A stretch of DNA of 64,000 nucleotides from Pedobacter sp. Leaf194 (GCF_001423945.1 NZ_LMPU01000001.1:1083-65082); one strand, 5' to 3'; counted from the stretch's first letter, positions 52,334-62,771 are shown. Made by a program: numbers and translations. The notes: generated from the sequence alone by a model not told the origin.

Positions 52334-53272
52334 ATGAAAAAAGAAACTTTGATTGATAACGAACTATTTACAGACTACAAGGCGGTAGCTAAGGCGGCCG
52401 ATTTGATAGAGCGCTCTGTAGTTGATGCCGACCAAATAGAGGTGGTTCCGATTGGGCCTGATAAACGGGCTTTTGCAAAAGATATTGAATCGTCTGCTTT
52501 TTATTATTCGGAAAACAGAAGGCACGAACGCATCCGGATTACCACCAACCGCGAAGGCCTTTATGATATGCTTCCGGAAGGTCTTTTCCACAGGCCACCT
52601 ACCGGCAGCGCAGGAATGGATGAAGAATCTATGATTGGCGATATCAGGGAAAGACGAGAAGAAGAAAAACATGCAAGATTATTTTTTACTCCATTTGATA
52701 CCGAAATTAACCGTGTTCGGGTGATGACGGAGCTGTATGAAAATAAGCTTGATAAAAAAACCACCTATTCCGAATTAAGCCGAATCTTTGAGTTTGGATG
52801 GAACGAGTTTAATCTCCTGAATAAAGAACAGAGCATCATCTGGATGCACCTGTTGCCCGAAATACAGCAAAAAAGAAACGATATCGATTTTACCGCGAAA
52901 GTGCTCACCGCGTTATTTAACCTACCCATCGCCGTTAATGATGCCACAACACAACTTACAGGGATTGATGTTGCAGACGACATGCAGATTAAGCTTGGAA
53001 TGGGCGCCCTTGGTATTGACACCATCATTGGGAGCAGTTTTACCCCAGATCATGAATGTTTTCAAATAAATGTTGGCCCAACTGCTCCTGAAGAGTTGGT
53101 TGCATTTATGCCGGGCCAAAAGAGCCGGGAAATTCTCGATATGGCAATTAGTTACCTGATGCCAGTTGATGCCGAAGTGAACGTGGAGCTGGTAACGGCG
53201 CCCGATTTTCAGGAAACCCTACTAAATGAAAGCGGAAGCAGCGCTTATTTGGGTTATACCGCTTACATCTAG
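52334..53272 (+). CDS. tssG: Baseplate protein TssG, T6SSiii type
   Basis: 312 residues. Segments LYDMLPEGLFHRPPT near 76, ARLFFTPFDTEINRVRV near 115 and GMGALGIDTIIGSSF near 217 fit the TssG of Bacteroidota. TssG forms the baseplate wedge with TssF and TssE. It is the only plus-strand gene among the baseplate genes here and runs toward tssF with 6 bases between the stops. Confidence 0.85.
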   Translation: MKKETLIDNELFTDYKAVAKAADLIERSVVDADQIEVVPIGPDKRAFAKDIESSAFYYSENRRHERIRITTNREGLYDMLPEGLFHRPPTGSAGMDEESMIGDIRERREEEKHARLFFTPFDTEINRVRVMTELYENKLDKKTTYSELSRIFEFGWNEFNLLNKEQSIIWMHLLPEIQQKRNDIDFTAKVLTALFNLPIAVNDATTQLTGIDVADDMQIKLGMGALGIDTIIGSSFTPDHECFQINVGPTAPEELVAFMPGQKSREILDMAISYLMPVDAEVNVELVTAPDFQETLLNESGSSAYLGYTAYI

Positions 53273-53278
53273 TTTTTT

Positions 53279-55150
53279 TTACTGCTGGTGCAGATTTTCT
53301 GCAGCATTCTTCAAAAACATACGGTAATGTACATTCATTGCGCTTCGCAAACGTAGCTTGGAAAGGGTGATACTCAACAACTCCGCCCAATCAGATTTTG
53401 TAAGCCTTGCGGCTTCTGAAGGTTCGATCACAATATCGGTTGTTTTGATGAAACCCGCATTTGGTTTATTATCCAGCATGATTCCTTTTAACAGTGTTAT
53501 GCTTTTTAGTTTCGGCCCCAATTCAAAATGGCAAAAATTAATAACATCTGCTTTAGTGATAACCCGATCTCCGGTGGTTAAGCCATATTTGTAAGCCTGT
53601 ACCCGATTGGCTGCATTAAGCTTCGAGCGGCCGCCTTTTGATTGACTTAATAGAAAAACGCTCTCCGGGTTGACTCTGTTATTGCCGTAAGCCAGTAACC
53701 GGCTGCCCGGATTGATGTGATTGGCTTCTTCTGCCTGCGTAACCCAAATGTCTAAAAATAAAATATCGGCGTCGTCAATAGGCTTAATAATAACATAGCT
53801 CGGAAGCTCTTTAATGTCTTTTAATGCAGAGCGACTTTTTTGCTCAATCAGGGCAATATTCTGTTCCAGATTTTTAAGTGCCGTACTTAAAAAATCTGGC
53901 CCATAGGCCGAAAAGGCGGCCTTTTCATCTCTCAAAAGTTCAAAAAGATACTCTACAAGCTCTTTGGCATTTCTGGTATCAAAGCGCTCGGTGCCTCCAT
54001 ATCTAATTGAAAACGACCCGTCGCCTTTTTCGTTTTCATTGGTGTAGGGAATCTCGTTATAGCTTTTGCCTTTGTTGTCCTTCAAATTTTCAACGGTAAG
54101 CATCTGGTCAAACCCTTCGGTTTTTATCGGCACTACATTGTTCATCGTTTTGAGGCGGTGTTTTATCTGACTCAGTTTTTTATTAACCACAGGGAACGCA
54201 TTGATATGAACATGAATTTCGTTGAGCATATCCTGATTGATTGCAGCAGGCAACACAACTTTTAACCATTTTATTTCGCCACCAATTCTATTCAACTCAG
54301 CCTGTTGAAATAGATTCGAAAATTCTGACGGCATTTCTGTAGTTTCTTCGATATTAAAATCGTTAAGATCGCCAAGCGTTAGAAACCTGTTGCTGTAAAA
54401 TTGCAGCACATCAGATTTGATTAGGTTAAGCAACTGCTTGTGGTAGAATGGCGCCTGGGTTTTTCCAGTTACCGGCTCATCCATAAACCGCTCGGTGTAC
54501 GCAGCGAGCTCATTACCTTTGTAATACCATTTGCCCAGTGCTAAAAGATCATAAGCATTCTCCGGTACAGCATAATTTTTCCAGTCGAAAAATAAATTTA
54601 GTTTATTAAAGTCCATCCAGTTCTTTATCCCGCTAAAGCCTATGTAAAGAACGTTCTGGGGTATCGAGAAGCCAGGCAGGCTGTTAACAGCAGGCTGTTT
54701 GTTAAACCCTTCCACACTAAAGATAGTATTACCTGTGGCCATATATTTTACCGAAGCATTGAGCAGTTTCACCGTGTGCAATGGGCTGAAAAAAATGTCT
54801 GTCTTTTTTGTCTGGTCAGTTTCCAGTTGCACGTCTTTTTTAAAAGAAAACTGATGGTAAGGAGAAACGAAATCTTCCTGTTCATTTGGGCGGGCATGGA
54901 GAATCGCATGTGCAGGCAAAGAGGAAGTTAAGTGGTCGGGCGCCAAAATTCTGCTTATCTTATCGAAAATTCTGTTTTCAAGATTTTTTACGTCATTGGC
55001 AACATTAAATAACTCGTTGCTTAAAGCCTCAATTATCAGTTTTACCAGCGGATCAAAATCGTTACTATCTTTAGTGTTCCAAAAATCTTCTGCATTTTTT
55101 AATATTCGGTTACGGATCTCATCCTTTGATGAATAAAAGACTGGTTTCAT
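53279..55150 (-). CDS. tssF: Baseplate protein TssF
   Basis: 623 residues. The N-terminus IKNRI-like EIRNRILKNAEDFWNTKDSNDFDPLVKLIIEALSNELF and FDKISRILAPDHLTSSLPAHAIL are the TssF signature; the C-terminal third with NRVNPESVFLLSQSKGGRSKLN matches too. Wedge component, binds TssG. Follows tssE after 24 bases on the same strand. Confidence 0.93.
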   Translation of the reverse strand: MKPVFYSSKDEIRNRILKNAEDFWNTKDSNDFDPLVKLIIEALSNELFNVANDVKNLENRIFDKISRILAPDHLTSSLPAHAILHARPNEQEDFVSPYHQFSFKKDVQLETDQTKKTDIFFSPLHTVKLLNASVKYMATGNTIFSVEGFNKQPAVNSLPGFSIPQNVLYIGFSGIKNWMDFNKLNLFFDWKNYAVPENAYDLLALGKWYYKGNELAAYTERFMDEPVTGKTQAPFYHKQLLNLIKSDVLQFYSNRFLTLGDLNDFNIEETTEMPSEFSNLFQQAELNRIGGEIKWLKVVLPAAINQDMLNEIHVHINAFPVVNKKLSQIKHRLKTMNNVVPIKTEGFDQMLTVENLKDNKGKSYNEIPYTNENEKGDGSFSIRYGGTERFDTRNAKELVEYLFELLRDEKAAFSAYGPDFLSTALKNLEQNIALIEQKSRSALKDIKELPSYVIIKPIDDADILFLDIWVTQAEEANHINPGSRLLAYGNNRVNPESVFLLSQSKGGRSKLNAANRVQAYKYGLTTGDRVITKADVINFCHFELGPKLKSITLLKGIMLDNKPNAGFIKTTDIVIEPSEAARLTKSDWAELLSITLSKLRLRSAMNVHYRMFLKNAAENLHQQ

Positions 55151-55174
55151 ATGTACTCTATTTGGGGCGGTTAA

Positions 55175-55609
55175 TTAGGTAGATAAAGGACTGAGAAATA
55201 AAGCGGTATTAAAAAAATATTTTTCGCCTGTTGCTTTTATTAGCGCTCTTACGCTAATATCTACTTTTTTTTTGATCTCGGTTATCTTACGCATAGGGTA
55301 AACGTTTTCTACCTCTGTTATGTGTATATCTACAGACGTACTGTAAATACGAAGTTCTTGATCGGTAATAGACTTAAGAAGCGATTTGCGGAACTTTTCT
55401 TCCCAGATGCTCTCGCTTACGATGAGCTCAAAATCCAAATCCCATATCTCGCAACCGAAGTTTTGCTGGTAGCGGTGTTCGCCGTATCTGGTGAAAATTA
55501 TCAGTTCTATGTGGTTAGAAATCGATTTTCCAAGGTCTGCAGATTGAAGCCCTTTGCCTGAAAGTAAAGAACTCAATCTGAAGGGTTTGTTGAAAAATTT
55601 ATCAGACAT
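55175..55609 (-). CDS. tssE: Baseplate protein TssE (gp25-like)
   Basis: 144 residues. SISNHIELIIFTRYGEHRYQQNFGCEIWDLDFE near 30 is the gp25/TssE lysozyme-like fold pattern (.R.ge...dp.fG), and the C-terminus adds IKATGEKYFFNTALF. Start of a leftward operon tssE-tssF. The 184 bases to the divergent tssO hold its promoter. Confidence 0.9.
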   Translation of the reverse strand: MSDKFFNKPFRLSSLLSGKGLQSADLGKSISNHIELIIFTRYGEHRYQQNFGCEIWDLDFELIVSESIWEEKFRKSLLKSITDQELRIYSTSVDIHITEVENVYPMRKITEIKKKVDISVRALIKATGEKYFFNTALFLSPLST

Positions 55610-55793
55610 AGATGTTTGGCTTAAAGTTTGTTAAAAGTAATTTAAAAAAATCGTTTATGTAACCAAACAACAAATATTAAAAATTGTTACTGTACAATGT
55701 TGATTTGATAGTTATGTGATTTTGGGGTTGATTGTTGGTGTTGATTGTCGAATTAGTTATTAGACCAGTAGTATGTGAAATCCCTAACAATCT

Positions 55794-56315
55794 ATGAAAC
55801 CCATTAACGCCCTTGAAATTAGAAAGGCTTATATCAAGTTTATTTCGAATTTTGTCTTTTTAACGCTTTTTTCTATTCTCTGTATCTTTCTTTTTTTTGT
55901 AGCGGCAGATTTTGAATATGCCCTTCTGGATAAAAAAGTAAAAGAAGCTGAAAAACTTTCGTATTTACGAAAAGATATCAATACCAATTTCGACCTTATT
56001 CTGGTCCGTTTCAAAGAACTTGCACAATACCGCGATTATAATGCCAACGAAATGAGCAAGCAAGGCATTCTGCTCAATGATATTCAAACTTCCAATAACA
56101 GAATCAAAGATTTGATTTCGAAAAAACCAGAAGCAAGTGCCAGTTTTGACTTGTATGAGAAAATAAACAATAATGTAAGCGCAATGGCCGATTTGCAAGA
56201 CTCACTCATAAATTCCAGAGGTGATATTCAAAGGTATAAGGAACAGATAAACGATTGTCAGCGCGCAAATCAATCTGCAGCTAACAAAATTAGAAATGGC
56301 AGATTCGGCAGATAA
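55794..56315 (+). CDS. TssO-like inner-membrane protein, first copy
   Basis: 173 residues. Short cytoplasmic start, one membrane helix (about 19-43, FVFLTLFSILCIFLFFVAA), then a periplasmic coiled coil (about 45-165). This fits TssO of the T6SSiii membrane complex. A second gene of the same layout follows 9 bases later. Assignment rests on length, topology and position. Confidence 0.75.
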   Translation: MKPINALEIRKAYIKFISNFVFLTLFSILCIFLFFVAADFEYALLDKKVKEAEKLSYLRKDINTNFDLILVRFKELAQYRDYNANEMSKQGILLNDIQTSNNRIKDLISKKPEASASFDLYEKINNNVSAMADLQDSLINSRGDIQRYKEQINDCQRANQSAANKIRNGRFGR

Positions 56316-56324
56316 CTAAGCACC

Positions 56325-56810
56325 ATGATAAAACTAAGTATAAAAGAAAGACGAGAACAGTTTTTGTTTTTTGCAGCGCTGTTTATTTTCACTGTTGGAC
56401 TGCTAAGCTTTGGCATTTTTTACAGCGGCAAATCACGCTACGAAATTTCTAAATCCGACCTCGAGGTAAAAATCAACGAAAATGAAGCCTTCGAAAATAT
56501 GGTTAAGGAAACCATGCCAACTGTAGATACTACCTTTAAACAAATTACTCGCTATAACCCAAATGTACAGGCCGTGTTTTTGAAAAACGACATTCAGCTT
56601 TCTTTGGGCTCGATTAGAGCGGCATTCGACCGCAAAGCTTCTGATTCACGATACAAGATTTTTGTGCAGACTGCGCAACTTTACGACAGGCTGTTTTACG
56701 ACAGGCAGGAACAGAACAGAAATATTTCAGATATAGAACTGCATAAAAGACAACTTGACGACTGCATAACCAACAGACGCCAACTACAGCAAACCATCTC
56801 ATCCAGATAA
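56325..56810 (+). CDS. TssO-like inner-membrane protein, second copy
   Basis: 161 residues. One membrane helix (about 13-33, FLFFAALFIFTVGLLSFGIFY) after a basic start IKERREQF, then helical. Same topology as the previous gene, with a shared short ending of the kind DIxxxKxQLxDC. Either both are TssO or one is a separate subunit. In a plus-strand operon with tssP. Confidence 0.72.
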   Translation: MIKLSIKERREQFLFFAALFIFTVGLLSFGIFYSGKSRYEISKSDLEVKINENEAFENMVKETMPTVDTTFKQITRYNPNVQAVFLKNDIQLSLGSIRAAFDRKASDSRYKIFVQTAQLYDRLFYDRQEQNRNISDIELHKRQLDDCITNRRQLQQTISSR

Positions 56811-56859
56811 AAACTAAAATCACCTCAAAATCATCCTAAAACCATCAAAAACGCTAAAG

Positions 56860-57840
56860 ATGTCCGAACCAAACACGAAGCAGATCAGCTCCAATTCGCA
56901 GGGATACATTATACTTTACATCCTGCTGGCTGTATTACTCTTAACAGGCCTTATTTTTTTATTCAAAAGTTCTTTCTTCGAAAAACGTAAAATTGACGCC
57001 AGGATTCTCAAAGATGAAATCTATTTGAATGAGAGTCTGGTATTTACAGACAACACACCCAAGGCATCAAAATGGCTGTGGGAATTCGGTAATGGTGCCA
57101 AAGCCACTACCAAAACCGGCTCCTATCATTACACTAAACCTGACACTTATATTGTGCGGTTAACTGTTGATGGCGAACTTCGCCAGGAATTTCCGGTAAC
57201 CGTTAGAGATACGGTAAGGGCGGCAGTTGTAGATAGTGTTTTAACCATCAGTGGGCCAACCGCTGGCCTGGTAAACGAAGAGATCAGGCTTGAAGGAGAT
57301 GGCGAAGGCAAGGATTTCGAGTGGTCTTTTGGTGAAACCGGACGTGTAGACGTAAAAGGAAAAACTGCCCTTTACACGTATCGTGCGCCTGGGAAATATG
57401 TTGTCCGCCTGCGATCTGACAAAAGCAGAAAGCCCGCCTATTTAACCGTTCTAATTACCGACCCGAATGCGGAAATTGTTGAAGATTTAGTTGCGCCGGG
57501 GGATGGCGAACGAAAGACCATCGATGACATCAGAGCCCGGCTGCAGGCCATTGCTAACGGAGCCGATTTTAACTCAAATTATTATTACCTCGTTAAAAAG
57601 TACATGTGCGGCAATGAGAAGGTCACCGTAAATGTAGAAATGAACGGGAAGAAAAAACAGACTGATATTTATTCCTATTGCATGGGACTGACCTTTGGCG
57701 GCGAAATAGCGGTAGATGAGGCACAGCTTACAATTAAACCGAACTCGACCTGTGCAAGTCTTTTAAATATAAAACAGCACTCCGGTACTGCACAGCCTGC
57801 TACGGCAACCGCTGCAGATGCTGCTGCAAAAACAAGATAG
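56860..57840 (+). CDS. tssP: T6SSiii membrane protein TssP with two PKD-like repeats
   Basis: 326 residues. One membrane helix near 16-36 (GYIILYILLAVLLLTGLIFLF), then two PKD-like domains: SKWLWEFGNGAKAT...TYIVRLTVDG (about 67-105) and FEWSFGETGRV...KYVVRLRSD (about 150-190). A helical C-terminal part with KYMCGNEKVTVNVEMNGKKKQ ends in an alanine-rich tail. Fits TssP, a periplasm-spanning part of the T6SSiii membrane complex. Confidence 0.8.
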   Translation: MSEPNTKQISSNSQGYIILYILLAVLLLTGLIFLFKSSFFEKRKIDARILKDEIYLNESLVFTDNTPKASKWLWEFGNGAKATTKTGSYHYTKPDTYIVRLTVDGELRQEFPVTVRDTVRAAVVDSVLTISGPTAGLVNEEIRLEGDGEGKDFEWSFGETGRVDVKGKTALYTYRAPGKYVVRLRSDKSRKPAYLTVLITDPNAEIVEDLVAPGDGERKTIDDIRARLQAIANGADFNSNYYYLVKKYMCGNEKVTVNVEMNGKKKQTDIYSYCMGLTFGGEIAVDEAQLTIKPNSTCASLLNIKQHSGTAQPATATAADAAAKTR

Positions 57841-57881
57841 ATCATAACTCATCCTAACGCATAAGCTCATCCCTATTCAAC

Positions 57882-60257
57882 ATGAAAAAATATTATTTCT
57901 TAACCATTTTCCTTTTAGGAATATCACTGGCTAATGCCCAATCCCCGGCTTCGTTTGGTAAAAAGGTTAAATATATGCCCAAGTCTTACGAGCGGCCGGC
58001 CGAAACAATAAACATTAATGAAAATACTTCGGGCAGCAGCCTGCCCTGGATAGTTTTTTCAGACCGCGAAGATAATTACACCACAACCTCGCCCGGCGGA
58101 AGCCTTATTATGAAAAAAATCAGTTTTATGGAGCCCTTCTACGTATCGAAAGAAGAAAACGGGTACCTGAAATTAATTAAGTACAAGGCCGGGATGATAA
58201 GAGGCCGTAAAATAAATGATAAAAAAAGCGCCATAAGCTATGGATGGATATCGAAATCGAAGCTACTTCTGTGGCAACGTGCCTTTTCCAACCAAAAAAC
58301 AGGTTATGCAGAAAAAGCTATTGGAATTGTTAACGGGAAAAACCCACTTACCGAGCCAAAATTTTATTTCGATACTACCGATTCAATCCTGGTTTACAGC
58401 ACACCCGAACTCAAAGACAGGCGCACCAAGGTAAGGCTCCACGAAATTGCCTATATCTACAAAAAATCGGAAGATGAAAAGAAATATCTGATAGGCTCCG
58501 ACGACCAGTTATTTGCAGATTCTGCACGTAAAAGTGTTTACGGTTGGGTTTCGGCAGAAGCCATGCACAGCTGGGGCGACAGGTTGTACATCAGTTCAAT
58601 TAAACCCGGCGACTACAGCCGGGAAGATTCGACCGCAGCAGCCATTGCAAAGGGCATAAGCAGTGGAACCGCATTTGTAGCCGACCCTTTACTCCCCGCG
58701 GAAAATGTGATTTTAAAAGGCCTTCCTGTAATTGCAGAAAATGAAGGTAATTATACGGTAGGCATTGCAACAGATGTTTACAATAAAACCGACAATAAAA
58801 TACTAACCATTAACGGTTCTGCACTTTCTTACCGAGATTATGTTGCCCTTCGGAAAAATAAGACGAAAGTTAATGTTGTTTTTGTTGTAGATGGCGGAAG
58901 TTCGATGAGCAAATACCTCTCGGGTATGACCAATACCATAGCTTCTTTTGAAAGTATTATGGGCGATTTTGGCAAAGGTACAAGGGTTAGTTATGGTGGC
59001 GTGGTTTACCGTGGCGATGATGGCTGCCCTGTAAAAGGTGTGTTTACCAGCCCTATCCAAAATGACTACAGGCAGCTTATGAGTTTCTTATCTAATGAGG
59101 CAAAGAACACGGAAAAGTGTAACAGCGTAATTTCTGAATCGCCGGTTTTCAATGCGATTAAGGCTGGGCTGGGCTTGTTTAAAGGAAAAAAGAACGAAAC
59201 TAACCTAATTATTCTGGTTGGCAGTACCGGAAATTCAGGAGGCACAAACAATTACCTTATCAACGAATTGAGCGAGCAGGTGGCACTTGCCGACGCAAGA
59301 ATTCTGGCCTTGCAGGTGTACAGCGATTACAATTCTGTTTTTAATGATTTTGTAATCCAGTCCCGTAAACTGGTGTCAGAATCTGCTATCCGATCAGCCG
59401 AGTACAGAAAAAACACCATGGTGAAAGGTGAAGGACTAAAGAGTTTTCAACCCTACAACACCAGCCTTCAGGATTCAATTTCCTATTACCTGGATTACCC
59501 CAAGAACAGCCTGATTCAGGGTGGTGTTGTTTTCCCGACTAAAGGAACAGTAAACTCAAACCAGAGCATGACCATTGCATTGAAACGTTTCGTAAAAGAA
59601 ACAAATTCAGATATTTACAATCAGATAAGTTCTTTAGACAGCGCATTCCGTTTAACGGGTATTGCACGTAAAAACTTATCAAAAAACGTGGAGGATTTAT
59701 TACCTCAGCCTGTTGGCATAGAAGTGGCTGACCGGATGCCACACAATGCATTTAAATATTATAGCACGGCAACACTCCCTTCAGACCTGGTTAGCAAAAA
59801 CCATTCATCACTGCAATACGCAATTGTGCTAAACAATATGGAATACAGACAGATAACGGATGTTTTTTCAATTATGCTGGGTCAAAACTTACAGGCCGAT
59901 CAAAGTTCTTTTAGAAGCAAGTTGGTAAAAAACTATGTAAAAATGCCTAAACAGCTTTTAGGAATGAAGGTGTCATCCAGCGAAATCAAAGCAATGAGCC
60001 TGGCTGGTTATCTGAAACTGGTTACCGGTTTGCCTTTAAATAATGAATTTTTGAACCAGTACACAGTAGGTGATTTGAACAGAACTTCTACGATGCCATT
60101 AGACCAATTTGAGAACTACATTAAATTGCTTAGTGAATCCGTTCAGCAAATTAAAAGGGCTACCCAAATAGAACAGCAGTTTGTTTCGAACGGCAAATTA
60201 TATTATTACATAACCGAAGAAAACTTTAATCCGGCAGTGATGCCAAAAACCAATTAG
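57882..60257 (+). CDS. tssR: T6SSiii periplasmic protein TssR with VWA-like domain
   Basis: 791 residues with signal peptide (MKKYYFLTIFLLGISLANAQ). The N-terminal part (about 30-320) is beta-rich; a von Willebrand A-like domain begins near 331 (VNVVFVVDGGSSMSKYL) where the metal site reads D-G-G-S-S-M, close to DxSxS but with a glycine in place of the first serine. A helical C-terminus follows. This matches TssR, which is periplasmic in T6SSiii. The ClpV gene begins 3 bases after its stop. Confidence 0.82.
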   Translation: MKKYYFLTIFLLGISLANAQSPASFGKKVKYMPKSYERPAETININENTSGSSLPWIVFSDREDNYTTTSPGGSLIMKKISFMEPFYVSKEENGYLKLIKYKAGMIRGRKINDKKSAISYGWISKSKLLLWQRAFSNQKTGYAEKAIGIVNGKNPLTEPKFYFDTTDSILVYSTPELKDRRTKVRLHEIAYIYKKSEDEKKYLIGSDDQLFADSARKSVYGWVSAEAMHSWGDRLYISSIKPGDYSREDSTAAAIAKGISSGTAFVADPLLPAENVILKGLPVIAENEGNYTVGIATDVYNKTDNKILTINGSALSYRDYVALRKNKTKVNVVFVVDGGSSMSKYLSGMTNTIASFESIMGDFGKGTRVSYGGVVYRGDDGCPVKGVFTSPIQNDYRQLMSFLSNEAKNTEKCNSVISESPVFNAIKAGLGLFKGKKNETNLIILVGSTGNSGGTNNYLINELSEQVALADARILALQVYSDYNSVFNDFVIQSRKLVSESAIRSAEYRKNTMVKGEGLKSFQPYNTSLQDSISYYLDYPKNSLIQGGVVFPTKGTVNSNQSMTIALKRFVKETNSDIYNQISSLDSAFRLTGIARKNLSKNVEDLLPQPVGIEVADRMPHNAFKYYSTATLPSDLVSKNHSSLQYAIVLNNMEYRQITDVFSIMLGQNLQADQSSFRSKLVKNYVKMPKQLLGMKVSSSEIKAMSLAGYLKLVTGLPLNNEFLNQYTVGDLNRTSTMPLDQFENYIKLLSESVQQIKRATQIEQQFVSNGKLYYYITEENFNPAVMPKTN

Positions 60258-60260
60258 ATA

Positions 60261-62771
60261 ATGGCAATCACAAATTTTAGCGAATCGGTAAAAACCGCAT
60301 TGCATATCGCCCAGTCGTTAGCAAAAGAATACGGCAACAAGACGTTTTCTGCGGCGCATTTACTCAAGGGATTAATGCATAAAGATGTTGGGTTGAGGTC
60401 TTTCATTACCTCAATAGGCAAGGATGAAGAATACATCAGTGAGTGGGCCGAAGTGAGGATTGATGAACAACCAAAATCATCTGGTTATAGTGACGAGGTG
60501 ACGGGTGCCCCGGAAATTGCAACCATTTTTGAGGAGGCCGATAACGTACGCATAAAACTTGGCCTGGATTTGATTACACCAGTATGCGTGCTAACCGCAT
60601 TGGCAAAACCCGGTGTTGGTTTCCAGGTAGATCAGCTGAAATCTTTTCCAATAAAAGAGAAGGAAATATTGGAGTTGTATGTAAAAGATGAAGAAATTGC
60701 GAGAGCAGTTGCACCAGATGCGCATGCTAACAATGCTGAAAAAAAGGCTACAAATAATGCGCTTTTGAAATACTGTATAGACAGGTTACAAATGGTTAGA
60801 GATGGCAAAACTGATTCGATAATTGGCCGCGACCGGGAAACAAGGATGATGATGGAAATTCTTTGTCGCCGTACAAAGCCAAACGTAATTCTTACTGGTG
60901 ATGCCGGTGTGGGTAAAACTGCGCTTGTTGATGGCTTTGCGATTGATATCGTGAACCAGTCTGTACCAGAAAGCCTCAAATCAGTTCAATTATATGAGCT
61001 TGACCTGGGCGCTCTCATTGCCGGCGCATCTTACAAAGGCGAGATAGAAGACCGGTTGAAGAATATTATTAAAGAGATTAAACAGTTCGAAAAGGCAGTG
61101 CTTTTTATCGACGAAATTCATACCCTGCTGGATAGTAAAGGACCATTGGGCGCTGGAATTGGAAATCTTTTGAAACCCGAACTTGCACGGGGCGAAATAA
61201 CGGTAATAGGTGCCACAACAATTGACGAATACCGGAAGATTATTGAGCCGGAACAGGCATTTAGCAGACGGTTTGAAGTACTTCAGGTGAATGAACCAAA
61301 CGAGGAGAGCACCATAAAAATGCTCCAAAAGCTAGCCGTGAAATACGAAGAACACCATGGCTTAAGCATAGACCCTGAGGCGATGGAAGAGTGTGTGAGG
61401 TTGGCAAAACGCTACATGAAAGATAGAAGGCTTCCGGATTCTGCTTTCGACCTACTTGACCGCACTATGGCAGCCATGAAAATGATGAACGACACTTCTG
61501 ACCTGGTCATATCAACACTGGAACATGACCTGGAAGATTTGAGAACAGATGAAGAGGTGCAAAATAAATATAAGGACTACAAATGGCTCTACTCCTTATT
61601 GCAGAATAAACTGAGTCCTGTTTTGCTGGGAAGGTTAACCGACGAAACGCAAACAGATGCCTTCGAAACTGCTGAAGAATATCAGGAATATATTCAGAAA
61701 AGCCTTGCTGAGCTTAAAACTTTCGCACTCGAGAAAAGCGAACGCATCACTAAGCAAGACATTGCATCGATAGTTGCATACAAAACCGGCATCCCAATGG
61801 GCAAACTTCAGGCCGGTGAAAAGGAAAAACTGCTCAACATGGAGCAGTACCTGAAAAAACGTGTCGTTGGCCAGGATCAGGCGCTTAAAGCAGTTTCTGA
61901 TGCGATCTTAGAATCACGAAGCGGATTAAATAAAAAGGGCCAGCCGATTGGATCTTTTTTTCTGTTGGGGCCTACAGGAACCGGCAAAACCGAACTGGCA
62001 AAATCAATTGCCGAATTTTTGTTTAACGATGAAAAGGCGATGATCAGGTTTGACATGTCGGAGTTTAAAGAAGAACACAGCGCAGCACTCCTGTACGGAG
62101 CGCCTCCGGGCTATGTTGGATACGAAGAAGGCGGATTACTGGTGAATAAAATCAGGCAACAGCCATATTCGGTGTTGTTGTTTGATGAAATTGAGAAAGC
62201 GCATCCATCGGTGTTCGATACTTTTCTACAAATTCTTGATGAAGGCCATATGCACGACCGGTTGGGAAAAGAAGGCGATTTCAGCAACTCACTTATTCTG
62301 TTTACCTCGAACATTGGCAGTGAGTGGATTGCAGAACAGATAGGAAAAGGAATTATTCCTGCTTCAAATCAACTAATGGAGGTAATGGCTGGTCATTTCC
62401 GGCCAGAATTTTTAGCCAGAATTTCAGAAATTGTTCCATTCGCCCCGATAAATGAAAGTAATGTCATACGGATTTTCGAAATCCAGCTGAACAGCTTGAT
62501 TCAGTCTCTGAACAAACTCGGTATCGAATTTGAAATCTCGGATGATGCCAAAAAGATGATTGCGCTTGATGGCTTTACGCCGAAATACGGTGCAAGGCAG
62601 CTATCGGCAGTTATCAGAAATTTATTGAGGAGGCCGATATCAAAATACATTATTTCAGGCGAATTAAAGAAAGGTTCGACGATAAAAGTAAGCAAACAAC
62701 CCACTGAAAATCAGCTAAGCTGGGAAATTATAGAGCCCGCAGATGCACCATTAGAACAAAAATTGAGTTAA
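60261..62771 (+). CDS. clpV: T6SS sheath-disassembly ATPase ClpV/TssH
   Basis: 836 residues. Clp_N repeat region (about 1-150), AAA1 with Walker A GDAGVGKT at 213-220 and Walker B LFIDEIHTLL near 286, a middle coiled domain of about 410-500, AAA2 with Walker A GPTGTGKTE at about 570 and Walker B LLFDEIEKAH near 640, and a ClpB-type D2 small domain at the end. The middle domain is shorter than in ClpB, as in ClpV. Recycles contracted TssBC sheath. Starts 3 bases after tssR. Confidence 0.95.
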   Translation: MAITNFSESVKTALHIAQSLAKEYGNKTFSAAHLLKGLMHKDVGLRSFITSIGKDEEYISEWAEVRIDEQPKSSGYSDEVTGAPEIATIFEEADNVRIKLGLDLITPVCVLTALAKPGVGFQVDQLKSFPIKEKEILELYVKDEEIARAVAPDAHANNAEKKATNNALLKYCIDRLQMVRDGKTDSIIGRDRETRMMMEILCRRTKPNVILTGDAGVGKTALVDGFAIDIVNQSVPESLKSVQLYELDLGALIAGASYKGEIEDRLKNIIKEIKQFEKAVLFIDEIHTLLDSKGPLGAGIGNLLKPELARGEITVIGATTIDEYRKIIEPEQAFSRRFEVLQVNEPNEESTIKMLQKLAVKYEEHHGLSIDPEAMEECVRLAKRYMKDRRLPDSAFDLLDRTMAAMKMMNDTSDLVISTLEHDLEDLRTDEEVQNKYKDYKWLYSLLQNKLSPVLLGRLTDETQTDAFETAEEYQEYIQKSLAELKTFALEKSERITKQDIASIVAYKTGIPMGKLQAGEKEKLLNMEQYLKKRVVGQDQALKAVSDAILESRSGLNKKGQPIGSFFLLGPTGTGKTELAKSIAEFLFNDEKAMIRFDMSEFKEEHSAALLYGAPPGYVGYEEGGLLVNKIRQQPYSVLLFDEIEKAHPSVFDTFLQILDEGHMHDRLGKEGDFSNSLILFTSNIGSEWIAEQIGKGIIPASNQLMEVMAGHFRPEFLARISEIVPFAPINESNVIRIFEIQLNSLIQSLNKLGIEFEISDDAKKMIALDGFTPKYGARQLSAVIRNLLRRPISKYIISGELKKGSTIKVSKQPTENQLSWEIIEPADAPLEQKLS

